From Aminobacter sp. J41 (GTDB taxonomy: Bacteria; Pseudomonadota; Alphaproteobacteria; Rhizobiales; Rhizobiaceae): a stretch of DNA of 36,335 bases. Below the pieces are notes generated by a model. The model did not search any database. It was not told where the DNA came from and saw only the letters and a program-made list of their open reading frames with translations. Positions 32,871 to 36,335 of the stretch are shown piece by piece. The DNA lies in the NCBI RefSeq assembly GCF_000526635.1, contig NZ_JAGL01000032.1, forward strand, positions 1 through 36,335, in the 5' to 3' direction. Position numbers and translations under genes: made by a program. Each line of letters begins with the position of its first letter. The stretch's first letter is position 1.

Positions 32871-33514
32871 TCCCGCTGGGTCCCCTTTTCCTGACAGACA
32901 GGCCGTGGATGAAGGCCAATCATGATCGGCGTGCGGCATGAGAGCTGGGCATCTGACCACGCACTGGACTTGCTGGAGCGGTATTCGATCGACCGGGTGT
33001 TCGCAGACCCAGTGCTCGTCGGCCCGCACAGCTGGTGCGTCTTCGACAACACCGCCTCCGGGGCAGCCATCGAGAATGCCCTGACAATGCTGGGAAGCGG
33101 CTGACGCCAAGGCCGCGCTGCCACCGTCAGGAAGGCTGCGGAGAGCAGGTCGGAGCGATGCAGCAGCCCCGCTACCTCGCCGTCCCGCATTACCGGATAG
33201 ACGCGGTGCGAGCGGGCGAGGAACTCCTCGGCTGCCGACACGAAGTCGAGATCCACCGGCAGGGTAAGTATCTCGCGGCTCATATGCTCAGCGACGCTGC
33301 CATCCCATTGCTGGTAGTAGCTGGCGTTGAGCATCGGCCGGAAGCAATCCTTCTCCGTCAAGATACCGACGAGCGTGCCCGATGCGTCGATGACCAGCGC
33401 GGCCGGCGCACGCCGGCGGGCGAGCATCGCCACCGCCTCCCGGATCGGTGTTTCCGGCGCGAGACTTGCAAAGTCCGTACGCATGATGCGCTCGATGATC
33501 GTCTCCGGCTTCAT
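32864..33514 (-). CDS. CBS-domain-pair protein with a read-through C-terminus
   Basis: Residues 1-~143 form a CBS pair: RIMRTDFASLAPETPIREAV, ALVIDASGTLVGILTEKDCF, then VAEHMSREILTLPVDLDFVS and VYPVMRDGEVAGLLHRSDLL. CBS pairs bind adenine nucleotides and regulate partners. The remaining ~73 residues are low-complexity and antisense to the DUF72 remnant, so the native stop was probably lost in a rearrangement near 33080. The ATG overlaps the stop of the NqrM-like gene (ATGA), so it is the last gene of the apbE operon. Partner unknown. Confidence 0.82.
   Translation of the reverse strand: MKPETIIERIMRTDFASLAPETPIREAVAMLARRRAPAALVIDASGTLVGILTEKDCFRPMLNASYYQQWDGSVAEHMSREILTLPVDLDFVSAAEEFLARSHRVYPVMRDGEVAGLLHRSDLLSAAFLTVAARPWRQPLPSIVRAFSMAAPEAVLSKTHQLCGPTSTGSANTRSIEYRSSKSSAWSDAQLSCRTPIMIGLHPRPVCQEKGTQRDH
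32922..33104 (+). pseudogene. DUF72-family protein remnant
   Basis: The frame IGVRHESWASDHALDLLERY ... ADPVLVGPHSWCVFDNTASG followed by AAIENALTMLG resembles two parts of DUF72 proteins, the EVRHESF region and the C-terminal CVFDNTASGAAIENAL, joined without the middle. No ribosome site is evident. It is an internally deleted leftover, antisense to the 3' extension of the CBS ORF. Confidence 0.6.
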
Positions 33515-33678
33515 GTCGACTTTTCCTGGTTACGACTGGGGCAGTCGAGGCAGCGTGTCCCGCCGATGCACGCTAGGCCATCGCAGCTCATGCGCGGCGC
33601 GCCGCGGCCTAGCATCAGGCCGACCGCGAGTCCAGCGGCGGACAGTGCAACGATCACAACCGCAAAAAGGATCTCCAT
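33511..33678 (-). CDS. NqrM-like (DUF539) small cysteine-rich membrane protein
   Basis: This 55-residue protein has an N-terminal helix (LFAVVIVALSAAGLAVGLML), then GRGAPRMSCDGLACIGGTRC followed by LDCPS with four cysteines (C32, C37, C43, C46). This is the layout of NqrM, which helps insert iron into the Na+-translocating NADH:quinone reductase and is often beside apbE. It lies 9 bp after apbE and overlaps the CBS start. No nqr gene is in view, so the client may be another flavinylated membrane complex. The family call is from pattern memory. Confidence 0.72.
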   Translation of the reverse strand: MEILFAVVIVALSAAGLAVGLMLGRGAPRMSCDGLACIGGTRCLDCPSRNQEKST

Positions 33679-33687
33679 CGCCCGGCC

Positions 33688-34641
33688 TCAAACCAGATGC
33701 CGGTGGAACGCGCCGGTGGCGACGCGGCGCAGGCCTTCACCGTCCCGGAAGAGGAAAAGCGCGGAGATGCCGAGGCTTTCCGCCAGCACCGGTCCGTCCT
33801 CCCCGGCGGCCATCAACGCCGTCGCCCACCCGTCCGCTTCGCGTGCGACGGGCATGAGCACCGAGACGGAGGCGAGCGCGCCGGCAACCGGCTCGCTCGT
33901 GGCGGGATCGATGATGTGGCTGTAGCGCCGGCCGCCCAGATCATAGCCGTTCGCCCTGTCGCCGGAAGTCGCCACGGCCATGCCGTCGAGTAGGAGCACG
34001 CCGGCGAGATCGTCGACCTCCATTCGCGGGTCCTCGATCCCAACCTGCCACACGCGGCCGGACGGATGCCGACCGCGCGCCGCCAGTTCTCCACCGATAT
34101 CGATCAGGAAGCTGTCGTGCCCGCTGCTCATCATCAGGGAAACCATCCGGTCGAGCGCATGGCCCTTGGCGATGCCACATAGATCGAGCGTCATCCCGTT
34201 CTCCTGTTTGCTCAGGCGCGCCCCGGCCGCACTTAATCTGCGCCACCCGCCGGGCTGCGACTCCCCGACACGGATCGGCCCAAAACCCCAGCGCGCGACG
34301 AGCGGTCCAACCGTCGGGTCGAAGAGTCCGCCGCTCGCCTCGGCAATGGCGAGCGCCGAGGCGGCGACCTCGACGACCTCCGGTGACGCCGCGAAATCTC
34401 CGGCATTGCTTTCGTTGAAATGCGATAGCGCGCTGTCTGCCCGCCATGGCGAAAAGGCGCGATCGATGCCATCGAACAGTTGCCCGAGCCGCTGCGCCAG
34501 CCCGGGAGTTTCGATGCCCGCAGGCATCGTGATCCGCCAGCCTGTGCCGAGGGCCTGACCCGACAGCCTAGAGACCTCGGTGGCTGTCCTAGCGATGGCC
34601 GGCTGGGCAAGTAGCAGCGCTGCGCCGCCGAGCGTGAGCAC
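33688..34641 (-). CDS. apbE: FAD:protein FMN transferase (ApbE), N-terminus trimmed by an IS
   Basis: This ~317-residue protein has the ApbE motifs: FDGIDRAFSPWRADSALSHF, GGLFDPTVGPLVARWGFG, LDLCGIAKGHALD, LIDIGGELAARG, YSHIIDPATSEPV and ADGWATALMAAG. It transfers FMN from FAD to a Thr in exported flavoproteins. The only usable start is GTG 34641, giving LTLGGAALLLAQPAIA as a shortened signal sequence. The basic RR/RF-type leader expected before it is missing, because IS sequence begins immediately upstream. In denitrifiers the ApbE-like NosX serves NosR, so this could be NosX from a nos cluster (inference). Export and expression may be impaired. Confidence 0.85.
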   Translation of the reverse strand: MLTLGGAALLLAQPAIARTATEVSRLSGQALGTGWRITMPAGIETPGLAQRLGQLFDGIDRAFSPWRADSALSHFNESNAGDFAASPEVVEVAASALAIAEASGGLFDPTVGPLVARWGFGPIRVGESQPGGWRRLSAAGARLSKQENGMTLDLCGIAKGHALDRMVSLMMSSGHDSFLIDIGGELAARGRHPSGRVWQVGIEDPRMEVDDLAGVLLLDGMAVATSGDRANGYDLGGRRYSHIIDPATSEPVAGALASVSVLMPVAREADGWATALMAAGEDGPVLAESLGISALFLFRDGEGLRRVATGAFHRHLV

Positions 34642-34818
34642 GCTGGCCTGCCCCTATCGGGTGGTCCGATTTCAGTCTTAGTGCATGATCGGCTTGCCGG
34701 CTATCGCTTGGGCAGATGATGGAGCCGGTCCGCGTGGTGTTGCCGGCATGACGATTGCCTGCGGTGCCGGTGATTTGTATCCGAGCGATGAATGCGGCCG
34801 CTCCGTGTTGTAGTAGCG
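34642..34818 (-). mobile_element. IS3-family element remnant: transposase tail and IS end
   Basis: The last 46 codons of an IS3-type OrfB are present: RYYNTERPHSSLGYKSPAPQ then AIVMPATPRGPAP ... KPIMH, stop at 34678-34680, followed by 36 bases of IS end containing GATAGGGG on the minus strand. The rest of the element is missing. It is fused in frame to the upstream protease gene and abuts apbE, so it marks a deletion between the two. Confidence 0.85.
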
Positions 34819-35466
34819 CCGCCTCGCCAGCTTTGCCGCCAGCGCCACCGCGCGGTCCTCGTCCATCTTGTCGGACAAAAGACGCTTCGCGAACGCCTCG
34901 ATCTGCGCAATGGCCTTGCGACCGACGTCGGCCATGATGAGAGTCTGGTCGTCGATCGCGGCGATGGGTTTCTCCTCGACGACTTTGAGGAGCGAGGCTG
35001 CAGGCAACTGGCCAAGTTGCGGATCGACGGGTCCCAGCACGGAGTGTTCGCACATCACGATCTCGTCGGCAGCGAGTGCGATCAGCGTGCCACCGGACAT
35101 CGCGTAATGTGGCACGAACACTGTGACCTTGCCCTTGTGTCCCTGAATGGCGCGGGCAATCTGTGTTGCCGCCAGCACAAGGCCGCCCGGTGTGTGCAGC
35201 ACGATGTCGAGCGGCACTTCGTCGTCGGTCATCTGGATCGCGCGCAGCACTTCCTCCGAGTCATTGACGTCGATGTAGCGCATCAGGGGGAAACCCAGCA
35301 GGTTCATGGTCTCCTGTCGATGAATCAGCAGAATGACGCGACTACCGCGCTTCTTCTCGATGTTGGCGATCTTGCGAGTGCGCATCGCCTCAAGATATCT
35401 GCGCTGCAGAACCGGCTGCAGCGCCGAAATGATGAAGAACAGCCAGAACAGCTGCATTATGTCCAT
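34678..35466 (-). pseudogene. SDH-family ClpP-class membrane protease, C-terminus replaced by transposase tail
   Basis: Residues 1-216 match the SDH (serine dehydrogenase proteinase) family of ClpP/SppA-type proteases: a membrane anchor (MDIMQLFWLFFIISALQPVL), DIVLHTPGGLVLAATQIARA, and HYAMSGGTLIALAADEIVM with the likely nucleophile Ser in MSGG, then GPVDPQLGQLPAASLL. After AAKLARR the ORF continues in frame as an IS3 transposase tail for 46 residues. The normal end of the family, roughly 70-80 residues, is lost. ATG 35466 has GGAAGGAGGA upstream and overlaps the rhomboid stop. Activity is uncertain. Confidence 0.85.
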
Positions 35467-36209
35467 GGACCTTGTCCTCCTTCCCTTCGACCATCCGGCA
35501 GAAAGCCATAGATGCCCTCGTCGCGATAATAGTGGCGATAGGCGTCGGCGCGCCTTCGCAGGAGTGGCGTTACGAGCCAACCGGCGAGAAACCCGCCGAT
35601 ATGCGCCCACCAAGCGATCCCGCCCGTGGCCTGATCGCCGCCGAGCGACAGAAAGCCGGGAATGACCTGCATGAAGAACCAGATCATTGCGAAAATGAAC
35701 GCGCGCACTTCGAAGAACAGCGGAATGAACAGAATCGGCACGATCACCACCAGCCGAGCCGCCGGAAACATGCGTGCGTAGCAACCGATCACGCCCGCGA
35801 TCGCCCCCGACGCGCCAAGCGCGGGAACGACTGAGTCGGGGTTCGCCAGCGCGTGAGCCAGTCCGGCCGCAACACCACAGAACAGATAGAACAACGTGAA
35901 TCTACCCGGTCCGAGCCGATCTTCGACGGCGGGGCCGAAGATCCAGAGCGTCCACATGTTCAAGATGAGGTGCAGCCAGCCCCCGTGCAGGAAGATGTTG
36001 GTCAGGAACGGGGTCCAGTCGGACGGGGCGACGAGGCTCAGTTGCCCGAAGAAGCGCGAGGGCACCAGCGCGAACTCGAACAGGAACCGGTCCAGCACGC
36101 GCGGAGGCAGGCTGATCTGATAGAGGAACGCGAGGACGTTCATGCCGATGACCGCCCATACGATGACGGGCGGGTAGCGGCGCGCGACGCTGTCAAGGTA
36201 GGGAAACAA
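35457..36209 (-). CDS. Rhomboid-family intramembrane serine protease
   Basis: This 250-residue protein has about six helices. The catalytic Ser lies in ALGASGAIAGVIGCYARMFP and the catalytic His in IAWWAHIGGFLAGWLV; the family motif FLTNIFLHGGWLHLILNMWT with the HxxxN segment is clear. It cleaves membrane proteins within the bilayer. The stop overlaps the start of the ClpP-class protease by 10 bp, so the pair was an operon of two membrane proteases. ATG 36209 is the first start in the homology, though no strong ribosome site precedes it. Confidence 0.92.
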   Translation of the reverse strand: MFPYLDSVARRYPPVIVWAVIGMNVLAFLYQISLPPRVLDRFLFEFALVPSRFFGQLSLVAPSDWTPFLTNIFLHGGWLHLILNMWTLWIFGPAVEDRLGPGRFTLFYLFCGVAAGLAHALANPDSVVPALGASGAIAGVIGCYARMFPAARLVVIVPILFIPLFFEVRAFIFAMIWFFMQVIPGFLSLGGDQATGGIAWWAHIGGFLAGWLVTPLLRRRADAYRHYYRDEGIYGFLPDGRREGGQGPWT

Positions 36210-36245
36210 GCGGCAGATCCTCGCTCGCGCTGGCCATTCCGTTCA

Positions 36246-36335
36246 TTATTTTTTCCCGGCGATCGTCACGCCCGTCCAGGCTGGGGGATCGGAGGCCGGG
36301 AAGGTTTCAAGACTGGCTTCGATAACTGGATCGAA
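36246..36335 (-). CDS. Small SFPASDPP-type hypothetical protein, C-terminal end (partial)
   Basis: The minus-strand frame entering from the window edge reads FDPVIEASLETFPASDPPAW then TGVTIAGKK and stops at 36246-36248. The (S/T)FPASDPP-W segment is a recurrent motif of small uncharacterised proteins in proteobacteria. Its start is outside the window. Confidence 0.65.
   Translation of the reverse strand, partial: FDPVIEASLETFPASDPPAWTGVTIAGKK

Noticed and set aside
1-36335. CRISPR array, tRNA or rRNA genes
   Set aside because: No regularly spaced repeats and no tRNA or rRNA-like sequence were noticed while reading through. This was a visual read, not a covariance-model search.

Overview
This is GC-rich DNA from an alphaproteobacterium, most likely Hyphomicrobiales (a rhizobium-like, Mesorhizobium/Chelativorans/Brucella-type genome). 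The placement is inferred from the FixNOQP/FixIS-type cbb3 operon, class II NirK, pseudoazurin, NnrR, NnrS and the IS types. The window is an accessory island that combines metal efflux with partial denitrification and microaerobic respiration. It is unusually scarred: at least twelve genes are truncated, frameshifted, internally deleted or fused.

Layout. 1-2540: debris of an IS630 transposase and an IS3-family element whose orfB is split by a LysR fragment. 2540-4240: a broken envelope cluster (DsbA-like tail, internally deleted parvulin-type isomerase, intact L,D-transpeptidase, truncated flavin monooxygenase) that runs into a decayed tail of a P1B ATPase. 4360-8480: a cupin, an HMA copper-chaperone-like protein, a frameshifted P1B ATPase with an unusual CPG motif, a DUF924 protein and a 76-aa protein. 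8528-13377: a YHS-type CopA copper ATPase with a class I flavin disulfide reductase upstream, then a diacetyl/acetoin-reductase-like SDR. 13635-18053: a P1B-4 (SPC) ATPase, the chromate transporter ChrA and a LysR regulator. 18205-19642: a TetR regulator, then an efflux adaptor stub abutting a 5'-truncated nirV.

19677-25617 is the nitrite/NO block: nnrS, pseudoazurin, nnrR, DUF1858, DUF6522, group III truncated haemoglobin, an NsrR-like Rrf2 regulator, a second pseudoazurin interrupted by an amber codon, and nirK. 25798-32870 is a cbb3 operon (ccoNOQP, a 64-aa membrane protein, DUF2189, ccoI, ccoS, a 44-aa membrane peptide) with no ccoG or ccoH. 32864-36335 holds an apbE - NqrM-like - CBS operon reading toward the cbb3 operon, a protease ORF fused to an IS3 transposase tail, a rhomboid protease and the end of a small SFPASDPP-type protein.

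Working together (inference): pseudoazurin donates electrons to NirK, which makes NO. NnrR and the Rrf2 protein are placed to sense NO. The truncated haemoglobin, DUF1858 and NnrS proteins would limit NO damage. The cbb3 oxidase supports growth at low oxygen, with CcoI supplying copper. The other ATPases and ChrA protect against metals. The clearest regulatory signals are a perfect TTGCG-N4-CGCAA palindrome between pseudoazurin and nnrR, a one-mismatch version upstream of the DUF1858 gene, and two matching AAAGTGGCAT-N5-ATACCA sites between the Rrf2 gene and the second pseudoazurin/nirK pair.
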